Source: Nectonema munidae
Lineage: Eukaryota; Nematomorpha; Nectonematoida; Nectonematidae
NCBI GenBank assembly: GCA_030549495.1
Contig: JAUIRK010000936.1
Location: 1,270,001-1,334,000, forward strand
Reading direction: 5' to 3'
Length of the DNA: 64,000 nt
In this document: one piece after another, positions 33,504 to 48,500 of the stretch
Position numbering within the stretch: position 1 is the stretch's first letter
How the letters are laid out: each line of letters opens with the position of its first letter
The notes under the pieces: generated by a model
The model's input: only the letters and a program-made list of their open reading frames with translations
The model's database searches: none
Told to the model about the DNA's origin: nothing
Program-made: the position numbers and the translations under genes

Positions 33504-36500
33504 CTAAAAATAGCGTGTTTCAGTCAGAGTATCATGAGACAGCGACTTTTTCTATTGCTCAAGATTTCTAATGTTTCCTAAACATTTCGTGGACGCATCG
33601 TCAAATTGCTCTAAATCACTCATTTATGTGAATCACACTTCAACACTTAGAAAAGAGAAATGCCAAAATTCTTCCTTTAAGGAAAGTACTCTAAGGAAAT
33701 CGGGTAAACGCAAACGAGTTTTCCTCACAGATTCTACAAAATTAATAGCGGATTTTATAAATAAAAAAAAAAGTTACATTTATGGAGATTATAAATCAAT
33801 CAAGTTATAATTCTTACATAAATGTAATACAAAGGATTCCAAGTTTATTAGATAAAGAATTTCCGAGTATATATTTGCTAAACAATTTGAACGTATAACG
33901 GAAAAATAATACTTATTAAATAAACCAAATTTTGTTTTCTAAATAGAATTTTTAGATAACACTTTTGAACAAGCTTTATAACGGCGTGAAAGCATGTCGC
34001 CAAAATTTGTAAGACTCAATAGATCGTGGAAGAAAATCGTGATTCCTGTGTGCACATCGTAGATTACATCAGAAGATAACAATTTTATCGACTTTTAAAA
34101 TGCTTGTACACGGGCGATAAATTTACATCGCAGAACGTGTGTAATATAAATTTCTTGTTTTATTACAATTGGACTTTCTCAATTAAATAATAAATTTTAA
34201 TGTGTTATGTAAAAGTATTTTGCTTCATTTATTATAAATATGAAGAACTCTGCTTTTGATCAAAAGACAAATATATATGATCTAACATCATTAAACATTA
34301 TAAAAGTTGTTTATATTATACTTAGTACTTGATTTTTGACATTTCATTCTATTTTATGCATAGTTAATGAAAAAGTGTATTTTAGTTACACTTGAGAGCA
34401 TAACTTTACTCAAAGATGAATTCAACTAGTACAACAGTATCCCGAGTTTTACATTTTTATTAAATGAATTCTTTGTATGCAAGATATATATCCTTAGACT
34501 CCAAGAAATAAAAAGAATAAACTTCGATTTTTTTTAAAAAGCATGCATTTTCAAAAGGTTCATCTCACACCATCACGCATTCTAACGTAAAACAAAATAC
34601 AAATACAAAAATCCCCTTCAATTAATATGATTTGTAAGACGACCAAGTGCGCATTTTTCTTCGCAGTCTTTTAAATTGGAAATCGAGGCGTTCATCCTCT
34701 TTTTATCCTAACTTTGTAAGGGAGAGAATTCAGAAAGTGCAAACGCCTCATATTAATCTCTCATCATCTCGTAGATCATTCATTACATGTGCAAACGAAT
34801 TCCCTGAAGGTAAATAAAACAAAAAAGGTGCACTAGAAGGTGAATCGATAATTGTCGACTTCACAAAAATAAAATATGGCGTATATGAGATTTTTAATAC
34901 AAATCTCCTGCTTTACAATGCTAAATACTAAAATTAACTGTTTAAATATGTTTCTAGCTGGATATAAATATAAATGCGATGTGAAAGCATACTTCTTCGT
35001 AAATTTGAGTATTTTTCTCGGCTGTGTCATTCCATAGCGAAAAAAATTTGTCTGAGATAGGATCTGTGAAATCAATGGACGAATTTTTATCCAGTACTGT
35101 CAAATGTTCTCTTAAAAAAATATTGATAAAAATAGTTTTGAAAAAATTCATTAAAATAGAGGGAATAATGAAACGGTTCTACTATACAATTTTTCATCAA
35201 AGGACTTTCATATTAATTAATTAATTAATTAAGTTGTTTTGTGACGTTCGCACCCATCCTTTCGGATATCGTGGCCCGCCCGGAATGCTGAGTCCAAGTC
35301 TAACTGGACTTTCCATCTCACTAAACACCTATCGGCCCTTGTTACAAAAGAATAGCTATACCTTGTTATATATATTATTTTACAAGAATTTATATGACAA
35401 TATATAAATACATCTGAGAGAACGATACAATCCTAACGCGAACGCTCCCAATTTGGGAAACAAACTTATTGTCTAGTGATAGCTTGATTACTAACCACGT
35501 AGAATCGCGTCGCTAGAGCACTACCTAACCGTAAAAACCTTTGAATTCTTCAGAGGAAGAAAACCAGGGTAAAAAACCGGCACACTTTCATATTGTTGCA
35601 TCTACTTCAAATAGAGTAAATGATAAAAATATAAAGGTAAGCAGTATTTGCCTCCTAGAGTATTTTTCTAAACTTTTTTCTCTGTATATCTGCAAAAACG
35701 TGCAAAATCTCTTGGACCAGGAACCACAAAAACTAAAGATTCAGGACTTTAAACCTGCAAAACAAGATATGTTGTTCTTAGTAGAGATGTGAAATGTAGT
35801 GAAATTAAAATTCGAACAGAGAATTATTTTCCTTTATCAAAAATTTTTAGCATTACAAATTTTTTTACTAGAATTTAAACATGGCTATCTAGGTTAATAC
35901 AAATTAGTACCTTAAGTTTGTTCTTAATAAACAGAAAGATATGTAAGTTGCAGATGAATCAGGTGTAGCATAATTGCACAACTCTTTTCCACCTTTAAGG
36001 GTTTTCCCTGTTGCCTCATTGAAACAAGAACCATAAAAATTCTTGCTCAGTCAAGTAGGAAGTAGGAGGGTTCACAATCAAAGGCATCACATGTTCAAAT
36101 AAATTGAGGTTTCTAACTGAATTTCAGAGCTTAACTAGCATCTAATTATTAATTTTCCAGTTGCGTCCTTTTAGATAAGTGATTCCCAAACAATAGATGC
36201 AGAATTGAAATGTTTTTCCTTAAAAGCACTGTTAGAAATGTTTGAGACTTTCTAGGAATTTGTATAGTTTGGTGCTTTAGGCTTAGCAAATCTAGTAAAT
36301 TAGTTTTAACCACTCTACACATAGGTTCAATCAGTAGAAAAGGTTAACAAAATCACGCAAGCAAAATAAGTAAAAATATGAAAATTTCAAAAAGATAATT
36401 GACATCTAAAAATAGTAGCTATATTTTATAACTTTTTGAATGTTTCTATGAATCAGTTGTGATAGAATTTGAGTAAAGCTCCCTCTATCACAGTTAATAT

Positions 36501-39500
36501 TAGATATTAAATATTAGAGACAAATAAAAACAATTATATAAGCCCTCTCTCTCTCTCTTTGACCTCAAGCATTTCATGTATATCAAAAGAGAAAAGGAAA
36601 GGCAATTTGTATAATCTTCTAAGTTAGGTGTTATAAAAAATTTAATGGAAGAAAAACCTGAAAATTCTCCTCCTTAAAGATCCCGCGAAGAGACCACTCT
36701 TAGATGATTTTCCATTCATCTTTCCTTCATTGAACTGGGTATCATGAAAGACAGACGCCATTTCGCTATCCCTGCTCCCTAGCATGCTCCGATCGTTTAT
36801 ATTGGCGCTGGCTATCAATGCCCACTCATCGTCCACAATCAAAAGCTTGCTGTGGATGTAAATCAACTCCGAAACCTTAACAAACTTTTAATTAAAAGTA
36901 CCTTTGAAAAAAGAAAGTTAAATACCAATTTTCCTTCTAATTTAGAGTGTGTTCTCAGCGCGCAGAAAGAAATATATTTGAAAGGGTTCTCCGCTTAAAA
37001 ATAGAATAAGCAATGTTAGACAAAAACAAGAAAAATCTATCAAACGTAAGTCGAGTTAAAAAATCTAAGAATCCAATTTTACTTCACCATATTTTACAGA
37101 TTAATAAGACCAAATAACAAGAAACTGAGAATAGAAGTAAGAAAGGTACAAAAGAAAGATAGTAATTATGAGGAGATAGAAATAAATAAATTTAGTAGAT
37201 CAACACAGGACATATAAGAAAATAAGCTTAAACAAATTGAACTCTATAATTTATTTTAAATATATTGTTTGATGAAAGTATTATCGTGTACTCCATTTTT
37301 ATACCTTGTAATTTTATTTAACTATCCCTCATTTTTCAACTGTAAAAATATTTAAAAATTAATTTTACGGTTGTCCTAATATATCATATAATCCCAAAAA
37401 CTTTGTTATTTTAAGGCATACTACACTAAACAAAAGTTATTTCTTATCTTTGAAGACAATGCTGTAAATGTTTTTATCTTTTGTTAATGGCAGTTTGATT
37501 GAAAAAAATTTACCAAATTATATATAATTATGCGGAATTTAGTTTTTGTGATTACATCAAAAATTCATTAGACATATATTTTACATTAAAATGGCAAAGC
37601 AAAGTTGAAAATATAAAACTTGTTTCTCCTTCTCCAAAGCATGTATTAAACTATATAAGTTTTGTTAATATTTCTTTTCAGTTTCATTGTGTACTTTTTA
37701 CTACTCAAAATCAAAGCCAGAAAGTCAAATTTTAGCCACGATCGTTGTTGTCGCATCTGCAAGACCCTCTATGCAACTTGTTGAGCTTGCTTTCAATGTC
37801 ACTATGCTTGCTAAATACAAGATTTGGGCCATTATTTTCTAGCCTCCTCTATTATTGGATATCTCGATCACACGAATCAATTCTGGTTGGGTATTATTTG
37901 AAGATGGGGCCCGAGCTTAATTTATGATATTTAGTGGAATTGAAATGGGAGTTAGAGCCATTAAATAATTTGATGACTCCAGCTCTTAGCCATTTTTAAA
38001 ACTTTTAAATTCAAGCATTGATATTGATATTGAGTTTTTTAATAGTAAAAATTTCAAATCTTTTTCAATCTCAATTAAAAGTTTTCATGTAAATATAAAA
38101 AAGAAATATGTTGGTGGGTGAGCTTTCTATATTTACTCATAAAAAATTTTCACAAGGCTATTTTAACGTTTTGGTGTTGTTTTTTTGTGCAAAACTTTTT
38201 GAAACAGTTGGGTTTCCATCTCTGACTTCCTAGAACGGTGCTATTCAACCTGAGTTTGAAAACAAATTCTTTCTAACTATTTAAATATTTTTTAATGCAT
38301 TAAGGATAACTCTTTTTATTAAATAAAAATAAAGATTTGGCATAACAGCGCTTAGATTGATCTTTTATGATAGCAATTATACTAAAATTGAAAATTTATG
38401 GAATCGGAGCTGAAGCTCTTTGAAAGAATAGCCCCGGAGCTGAACATGGAACGCAACTTAGATTTACTGTGGCTCCAGAGCAGGGAGTTTACTCTTTTTT
38501 AGGTCACTTCCCGAGCCCTGCTGTAACAATATCGATTTTTCTGTTTAACATAAAAGGCTCAATTTCAGACAGTGATGTAATAGACAGTTATTAAAATCAA
38601 ATTCACAAGAGTTCTGTACCCAAGTATAAAAACTTTGCAGCGAAGAGAGAGGAAATAAAGATCAAATGTGGGAATGAATTATTTCGAAATGATTTACTCA
38701 CGTGCAATGATTGATCAGTAAAATGTCACTCAAACTTTTTTTATGTTTCAACTATTGTTTGAAATGTATATTATGGTTACCAGTGCAGCCAATGAGGAAA
38801 ATTCTAGTTTAGCTCAATACATAGTCAATCAAAGGATGTCACTTTTGAAACGTTACTCTGCGAATAATATTGTGATGATAAACAATGAATTATTAATAAA
38901 ATAAGCATTGATAAAAAAGTGTATAGGTAGGCATGTCGATTGAAATACAAAGGAATGTTTTGCGAAAATGCTTAGCTTATACTTTTATCAGCAAATCTGA
39001 AAAAACATAAAATAAGCAGACAGCAAATTGTGATTTGCTTTTAAAGCTCTGAGAGTATAAAATTATTTTGCACTATCCACTGGTACACGTTTTATTTTTT
39101 TTGGGATGAGAAAACGCCGGTAAAAAACGGTACCAATGCATGGCTCGACCTCACAACAAATATTTTCCACGAGACCGACTTTCTTTATTTCTGCAGATAA
39201 AACATCAATCAAGGTAAGATCAGTAGTGTCAAAACTGAGATCTCATGCACACTTACGAAGGGGCGAAAGCAAAAAATGCGTAGTTTGCTTCACTTTACTG
39301 TGTCGTGTATCTCCATAGAGTATTCACTCGTGACTAAGCGAAACCATTGTAATACTTAGAGCCAATGTTAAGTTCACGAGGCACGCTATCAAGGTAATTC
39401 TCTGAATCTAGAAAAATAATTGTCCCTTACTTACAACTTTGATGCTTATAGGTTTTTGCATCCACTGTAATCTCAGGTGGAATAAACATAAATAACCTAT

Positions 39501-42500
39501 TTTCTTCACTTTTCATTGAAAAATTTGTATATGCCGATAAGAGACACATTTATCACCTTACCCTAATAAATTGAAGCAGGATACTTAACTACTGTCCCGT
39601 TGCACCGAAAAGAAGGTCATTCAGAATTTACTTGAGGACATATTCTATGTAGCGGTAGACCAAAATTAACAGGGAAAGAAGTAGTTCTTAAGGATATGAA
39701 AAAAAAATTTGAAAATAGGGGATGAACAAAATATCGAATTTTGGAAATATAAAATTAGTTAGTCTTTTTATATGCGTTTTCATAGTTGCAACATCGGCTA
39801 GACCCCGGTTTGCTGGGAAAGTAGCCATAAAACCGATTTATCATTATTATTATTACATATTATATGTAGCGTTTTATTAGCTTTAATTCACTATCTCTTA
39901 ATCTCTAAGAGAAACTAATCCATTTTCTTCATTGTAATCGTGTTTTTCAAGTAAGTCTAAATATCGGAAACATTGTTATGATAAATGCCTACACTTTATA
40001 ACATATTTGAAGTTTTTCTTTTAGGATAGTTAAATCCAAGAAACTATCCACTTCCAAATTTTTTGATTGCATCATCTATGGAGAAATAGATGTACTACAG
40101 CATCGCTTTTACCAAAATTGACATCTTTTAAAAAAAACAACTTACTTATTTTGGATAAACGACCAATCAAACTGTTTTCATCATTTGCCATGGAATGATT
40201 ATTCCAATAAATAATCGTTTGAATCGAGGCTCCTCCCTCACCGCCTATTTCTCCTTCAAAGCCTGGCAATAACGGAGTGCATATGTACAAGCGAAATGTT
40301 TCTTCATTCCTAACAAAGGGAAGACAAATAAACATTCAAATTAATCGAAGATGCAAACATTAAGAGAACATACTTTATCGCTTTGGCGATGCGTTCGTAT
40401 AAATATTCGCATATCTTATTCTTTACAATATCATTGTTGTAAATTGTTACGAAGAATTGATTCTATAAAGTGTATAGTTTAAAAATAGATTTATATATTT
40501 AAATAAAATCGCATATTCAAGCAAAATATAAGATATAAATAAAATCTTATAAACTCATTAAAGACATTTTTTTGAAATTACATTATGCAGATGGCTAAAG
40601 GTTGTTATTTGATTTGAACATTATGAGTTCGAGTCATCTGACATCTTTTCACTATCAATCAGATCCATTGACATCAATTAGAAAGAAGATAGTGATCAAG
40701 TTGGAGTAACATGTTCCCTAGGGTACTTAGCTTCGACGACACCAGCGACCCTCATACGGCGGAAACTCGTGCTAACAAGCAAGCACAAAGCAACGAAGTA
40801 GAGAACAGCAATTTAGACACACATTCCATGTATGGGGATGAATCGCCGCTCTAATTCAGCAATGTCGACAAGTTCTACAGGAGATCCACAAGAAGGGTAA
40901 AGATCACAGGACGTTTATTTTCGTGTTTTAACCAATAGCTCCTGCAGGATTAAAAGACTTCAAATGCCAAAAGATTTTAAATTATGGTTACTATCTTATG
41001 CTCAAAAGTAATGCTATATACAGAAACTAATTTCGCTCAATGCAGATTTATATACCAAAATTAAAAATCGTTATTCAAGATATGACTCTCAACAAAGACA
41101 AGCTGAATTTTAAATAACTATTTTTTCTAAATATCAAAAAAGTAGCGTGTTCAATCAATTAGTCTAAATGTTAACAGAAGATTTCTTCATATTATTATTG
41201 AGAAGTGTTGTCGTCACCTACAATTTAAACGGGGTAATGAATGAAAATTCAAGAATAAAAAGATTCCATATGTTTAGGAGAAAAAGAGGAAGGGTAAAGA
41301 AAATTTTATCTTTAAAGAATATTAATGATTTACAAATTGGTATAAAAGAAGCCATTTAAAGGTTCGTTTTCTTCAAAAAGAAAATGAAGTAAATTTTATA
41401 CTAATGCAATACAGGATGTAAGCTTCTTCAATACGCAAGGTATAAGAAGAGCATAGCAATGAAAGCCTTCTTTACTCGTGCAATGGCCGTTTACACAAAT
41501 GTCGCTCCACAACAAATATCCCTAAAAGGAGCATGGACGCCAAAGAAGCTAAAAATCGATATTGCAGAATTACTCAGATGAGGAGCAATCTTCTATTGCG
41601 ACTCTTGGATAGCAATAGTCCTATTGAACACGACATCAAGGGTTTGATTAACAAATTAATTAAAAAAGATCCTTTGATTTTATACAAAGCACAACACAAC
41701 ATTCAATAAGTATCTTTTGAAAAAAATCAGCCGATTTCTTCTCAAGGATGTGAAGCAAGATGAAAATCACTGTATATAAGGAGCTTAAACCAAAAATTTA
41801 AAAAACTTTCTACTCTGTGTGCTTTCTTTATAAATTTAATTGTTTTTAGGGGGTTCTAAAAAAAATTTTCAAGGGTGCATGATAGTATGGATATACACTT
41901 CAAAATCATAATAATACCTATACTTAATCTCAAAAATAACAGATCTAACAGGTTTTTCTTCTTTTTAGACTTTTAAAAAGTGATCTTATTTGTGATTAGA
42001 AATGTTACGAGAATTGAGAAACAATTATAGTTAATTTTTTAAACTGTGTAAAGTGACGGCAATAAAGAGATTTTCATGGTAGAGAGGTTAGACTTCACCA
42101 ATCTATCTAGTACATTCTTAGCTACTTTCCAGTGTAGATGATGCATATATTTTTTATAAGAATACAGCAGACCCTTGCTAACTCGAACCCTGATAACTCG
42201 GATATCGGATCGTGACCGAGAATATAAATGTTTGCCTTCATAGGCTTACAAGCGGGCACTTTCTTTGACTTTTTTAATTTTGCTTTGGCTTAAAAGCAGC
42301 CATTTTATTTTTTACTCCACAGGTAGTTCGAGGTCCTTCTAAATTTTGATTCCAAAGCTTGTTGTGGCTATACATCCGTCCAATTTGAAATATTTTTTCC
42401 TACCCTCTGCTATGTCGGACACTCTTCTCAGTTCCCCATGTAGTTCGACTTAACGAGGTTCTAGTGTATCTATACCTTCTGATTAAATAGACTATAAGCA

Positions 42501-45500
42501 GCTTACTTCGATGTATATATAATGTTTCGCATTGGATATGATGTATTTGTAGGCTTGTTGGATGGAATCTTCAGTTTCCTTGATACCTGTCGACCAAATT
42601 GAACTACTTCTACAAATCTGAAAATGAAAAGAAAAGGAGAAAACTACTACTTTATTTTCAAAAGTGTCACAATACCTGTATTTCACAATTAAAAGCTTTT
42701 TCTTTCACCTCTTGAGGAGTTTCAAGGTTAATATATGTTTTTGGTAACAATAAATGATATTCTTCGTCATTTTTATTTTTTTGAATCTTGATAGAAAAAA
42801 AGTAAAATATATGAAAAATCATTGTAAAGCATAATGTGCGTTTATCAATGGAATGTACCAGAATATAAAATTTTTATTTCCTCATAATTATTGCTTAACT
42901 TAACTTTTCTATATTGTATCAAAAGATGCAAACATTTTTAAACAACAAATCATTATGAAAAAGCAAAATTATTTAGTGATAATTAAATTAAATTTCAAAA
43001 GTACAAGGGAATTTTGGTATTATGCTGGGAAAATCATGATCCCATACAAACAGCCTATAATCGTTTATGAATAGGAATGGCCCATATTTGTCTATATCCA
43101 TAATTTTAGAGATGTATTTAAAATACAAAGAAAACGTAAAAGCTTTTTTAACGAGAGAGATACAACGTAGAATAAAAGTACTAAAATGAGAAAAATTATA
43201 CAATTTTCTTCATGAAATTGCGATTTTGTTATGGGATCCAAGTCAAATGGATCATTAAGGAATGTTTATCTTTGGAAGTATAATTCTTTTTAGCTATACC
43301 AGAGGTTTGACTGATTGATAAAGGAAGATACTCTACAAAAATTATATATGTTACTAACTTTTCATAACGGAAGAAAAGAAAATAAGCATAATAAACGACA
43401 ACCAAAAAAATTGTTAATTCTTAGACATTAGCGATTTTTGATCATGAAGTAAAAGATTCAACAATTGCTTGTTAATATTTACTGTTTATGAAGCCAAAAA
43501 TTGTGATTAGTTATTTTTCACATATGACAAATAAGGCGTAAATCAGCATAATTGACCATTTTGAGGTAATAATAGGGAGGTATCTCAACTGAACATTTAC
43601 TATTCGTTATGGGTTTTAACTCAACTTTTAATTGGATAGCAGGATGATTAACTCAACTAACAGGGATGCCCAAATTTAAAATTATTAGAGGAAAATTTTT
43701 TGATGATTTTAACTTTGAAAAATTTTCTATCAATGTATTCATTTTTATATAAGTAATATAAATTATAAATTTAAACCGAAAATATTTGGAAAAGATTACA
43801 AATATAGATAGTTTTGTTACCTTCTTGAAAATGTGCAAGGTGTAAAACTGTTATTCGAGATACATAAATTATTTTTATAAGATGTAAAGACTTCGATTAG
43901 AAAGTCTCCATACTTAAAAAACAAAATGTTAGATAAATTTTTGAAAACGGGGTTTTAGCTGCATTAAAAAACTAAAATATCAGCTGCACGGCTCCTGGTT
44001 GCTCAAACAATATTGATCAAAAATGTTCTAATACAATATAAGAACAACTTATATGAAAATACCTTATGAGCAAAGATAATCATAAATTTTTTTATATACA
44101 CATCACTAAACAATATCTGACAATTAACCTAAAACTTTTATCATTACAAACACATAAAATTAATGTAATGATGCTGCTGGCAATGGTACGGTAGTGAACG
44201 AGTAAATGAAATAAACAATAGAAGATAAAACGGCAAACTCCGTTCAAATATTAGAACAGGGGTTCTTAATCTGGGGTGCAAGAACCCCTAAGCGGTACGA
44301 CAGACGGGGGTGTCAGAGATCTTAATAAACATTTTGTTAAAAAAGCTTCCACCCTTTGATTTTTCTGATTTTATGAGGTTATTTTTTTTAATTTAAAGAG
44401 GTATGTCTAAGTTTTAGGAGACATTGTACATTTTCACCACTATTGTCTATATATATATATATTATCCATATTTGATTACTACTATATATAACTATATATC
44501 GATTATACACAACATTGTCTAATCCCATTAGTATCGCCATACATTCTAGGTTATCCATTATCAATAGTTAGAAAGTAAGAAAAATTGAGAAAGATACAAC
44601 AGGTAGGTTATGATAGCTACAAAGAAATAACTTTTCACTCTCCTAATTGAAAACAAGTCAAGAAAGCGTTTATATGCGCAACATGGCATGCGTTTTGCAT
44701 TTAGCTAAAATGAGCTTCGAATAGCAAAAATAATTTAAACTAAACAGAAATAAATGTCTCATTAATTTTAAGCTTTGAATAATTGTTCATTTACATGCTT
44801 TTTATAAAGTCAATTAAAAAAAGAGCTAGTGAAAAACTACTTCAAACTTTATTTGCTTCATTTTAGAATTAAGCTCCTTTTAAGCTCCATAAAAAGAAGA
44901 AATAGTCAAACTACACTCCAAAAATATTGTGAAATATTAAATAAAAAAAAAGAACATTACAACAGAAAAATTCCATCGTTCAATGAAATGTCTAGCAGTG
45001 TCTCTAGCTGGATGTCCAAACACAACACAGCCGATATCATGCCAAGGCATTCTTGGAATTTCGTGCCTGTTAATTAAATCTTAAATGAAATGAGGAAATT
45101 TAATGAAAGCACGTAAAGTAAGTTTGTAATTCGCCATACCAACAAATGGAATATCAACTTGAGCAAAATCTTTGTAGATGAAATTACTATAGTCTTTACC
45201 AACCCAATATTTGCCAGATCCAACCAGATCCAGCTCTTTAATGTCTCTGTTGACACAGTTATCAATTAAATTGACTTCATTTGCCATCTTCATTTGATTA
45301 ATCGCTTTTGAACTCATTTTAATTTTACTCATCTGAAATCATGTAAATAATAAAAAAGATAAGTTATAGTTAAACTTGCTTAAACCGAAACCATGTGATA
45401 ACAGAACTGTTCACATATCACCAAATTTTTTTAATAAAATTTTATATATTGATCCTTTTGAAAACCTAAACTTGCGTATTCTAAATACCGAAATAATTTG

Positions 45501-48500
45501 CAAAATATTACGTTATTTACTTATAAAAAATCTGTAAAAACCGAAATATATTTTTCAATATTTTGCTATATTTTATTCAATTCATAACGTTTATCCAATA
45601 CAATCTATTTTCTTATTCTGTTGCACCCTCTAGCAATTTGTAATAGCTACTGTAGACATGCTTTGTTATGAAAAGGCCGTTGTCAATACAAATGCGATGC
45701 GCAAATCAGTGTGTGACAGCTAAAGATGTGACATCGCTGAGTAGAATGGATAAAAAGAGAGGTTACTCTGGATTTGATTGAGAAAATAAAAAAAAATACG
45801 ATGTTGATCACATATAAGATAGATTGCACAGGAAATTAAACATGACATTGTGTAATTGTAAAGTGCATCATTACATCATTTGCCAGTTTGCAATAAATCC
45901 AGTTCTATTATATAACTACATCACATAAGTTTTACGTAAATCTTTTATTTGACACTATACTTTCAGTTATCTGTTTTTCGTTCTTTTTCTCCATTTTTCA
46001 CGTCTTTTTTCAACCTATATGTCTCCACCTATAAAAAAATGTCCTCGTGTAGAGCTAAATTTAAAAAACAAAGTGAATTTAATGAAAGATGCTTTTTCAG
46101 AACCTAAACCTATGCAAAAAAACCTGGGAAATGATAAAATAAGTACTGTATCTGATATTTTAAAAAAATAAAATTTTTATTGATCTCATTTTGAAATTAT
46201 GCTTCTAATGACCAAAAAAGGTGTACATTTAAATCTAAATATGAAGAAATCAATGATTTTACATGGACATGGTGTCAGGAAGCAAGGGCAAAAATTAATA
46301 TTTTCGGTTCTATAATAATTTGTAACAAAGCTTTGAATTCCGCTAAAGAATTAGGATTTTCAGAGTTCAAAACATCTACAGGTTGGTTAGACTCTTTTAA
46401 AGCTCGACATTCTATAAAAGCGTTTCGAGTTGTTGGAGAAAGTAATGATGTGAATAATTTTAAAAAAAGAATCAACTCAATATGTAAAGACTATACGCCT
46501 TGTAATGTTTATTTTCGTTATATTTTCGTGCTATGCCTGTAAAAACACTTGCTGTAAAAGGTGATAAATGTAAAGGATAAATCCAAAAGACTTCTAAAGA
46601 TCGTTTAACTTTGCGTGTAGTCAAACAGGTGAAAAACTTTCTCCATTGGTAATAGGGAAAGCAAAAAACCGCGATGTTTTAGGTCACTTAAAATCAATGA
46701 TCTTCCAGTAAGAGGGTATATAACAAAAATGAATGGAGGACTTCCAAAATTTTTGTACAGTGGGTTCAATCACTTGATAAAGATACCAAGCGACAAAACG
46801 TCAAATTATACTCTTTCTTGATAACGCTCAATCACACACTTTGCTTGAATTTGAAAACGTAAAGTTAAAGTTTTACCTCCAAATACCACATCATGTTTGC
46901 AGCCAATAGATCAAGGAATTATTCCTTCCTTCAAAGTAAATTACCGAAAGCAATTAAATTTGCACATGATTGCAAAAATGGAAGGTTTTCACAATGCCAA
47001 TGTACTTGCTAAATCAGTGACTGATTTAGATGCCATTATGTGGATAAAAGAAGCATGAAAGAGTGTCAACTATTTCTTCGTGCTTTTCTAATTGTGGATT
47101 TAATATAGATAGTAGTTTTGATCACAATTTAGAAGAAGAACAAAGGGATCTTTCTTTATACACGTGTAGATTTAGAACAGTACAATAATATTGACGAAAA
47201 TCTTCCTATTGAAAATAATGCTAGTTGGGAAGAAGTAATTTTGCAAGACTATTTAAAAGATAAAAATTCCACAACTTCAAGCTCAAGTAGCAACAATAAT
47301 ATCACCGGAAATATAATCAGTATTGAAGATGTAGTTTCGATGATGTATGATGTAAAAAAGTTTGCTTTAAATACATCAAGAACAAAGATGTACGAAGTGG
47401 TTTCTAAAATTTTACAAGAAGCAGAAGCAGAGTTGTTCAAACAAACAAGTTTAGATGATTTTTATTTTAAAAAATATTTATACACTTCAATAGAAATTTT
47501 CATATTATTTTTACATTTGTAAAAATCGAAATATTGTTCAAACCAAAAAAATTTCTCTATCTTCTTTAAGTTCGGTTTAGAAAGGTTTGACTGATCGAAA
47601 ATAATTTAATAAAAAATGTAACCTTTAAGAGATCAAAAATGGAAACAGGAAAGTAGCAAATTTCCATTATGACAATGAAACACTATGTGAATTTATATTT
47701 CAATATTCATTACTTATGGATATATATGTAGTTCCGATATACATAAAGGAACTGGTAATATAATATTATTTAAAATAAAGATTTAAGAATATAAAAAATT
47801 TTGTATTGGAAAACATACATTATACAAAGAACGCAAAGTTTGATAAATCGTTCATTATGCTACTTCAAAAAATTGTTCTTGAATGGAAATGGTAAATTGA
47901 TAAGAAAATTTTCAAAATTACAATTCTGCTTTTTCGTGTCTTTGGCAATTCAGCTTTGATAGTCTTTTCTTCCGTAAAATTCTTTTCAACATCAAGTAAA
48001 ATTCTGTTCCTCTTATCTTCTGTGAATTGCGGCTTAGGGTAAATTTGAAAATATATTACATGTATATATAGAAGAATTTGTAATAAAGATTCTTACTTCA
48101 ATCATCTCAGTCGCATCTTCCACCCCTATATCTGTTAGTCTTAAAATTTTAAAAAAGATAAATCAAATAAAAATTTTCCTTGCAAATAAAAAAATCCAAT
48201 CTTTATCACATGCCCAAATGAAGTATATTAAACAAATATAGAATGGAGGTGATTTTAAGAAGTTCGAAAAACTTTATAAAAATTTTTATCTTTAAAATCA
48301 CGCTGTAATAAAATCTTCGAAATGATATTATTAGTAGTTCGATGATGCATATTACTGCGAAGTTTGAATAAAGGTATTCGGTACTAAACTTGATCAAAAG
48401 CCAAGAAAAAAGCGATGTATTAGTAGAAATATTTTTCTAAATGATACAAGTTATAAAGATGGAAAAAGAATTCACAGCTAATCAAGGGTAGGACGTAGAA

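Noticed and set aside
35541-35792. 83-codon + strand open frame in a Pld intron
   Set aside because: No known domain and no transcript signals; opposite to Pld.
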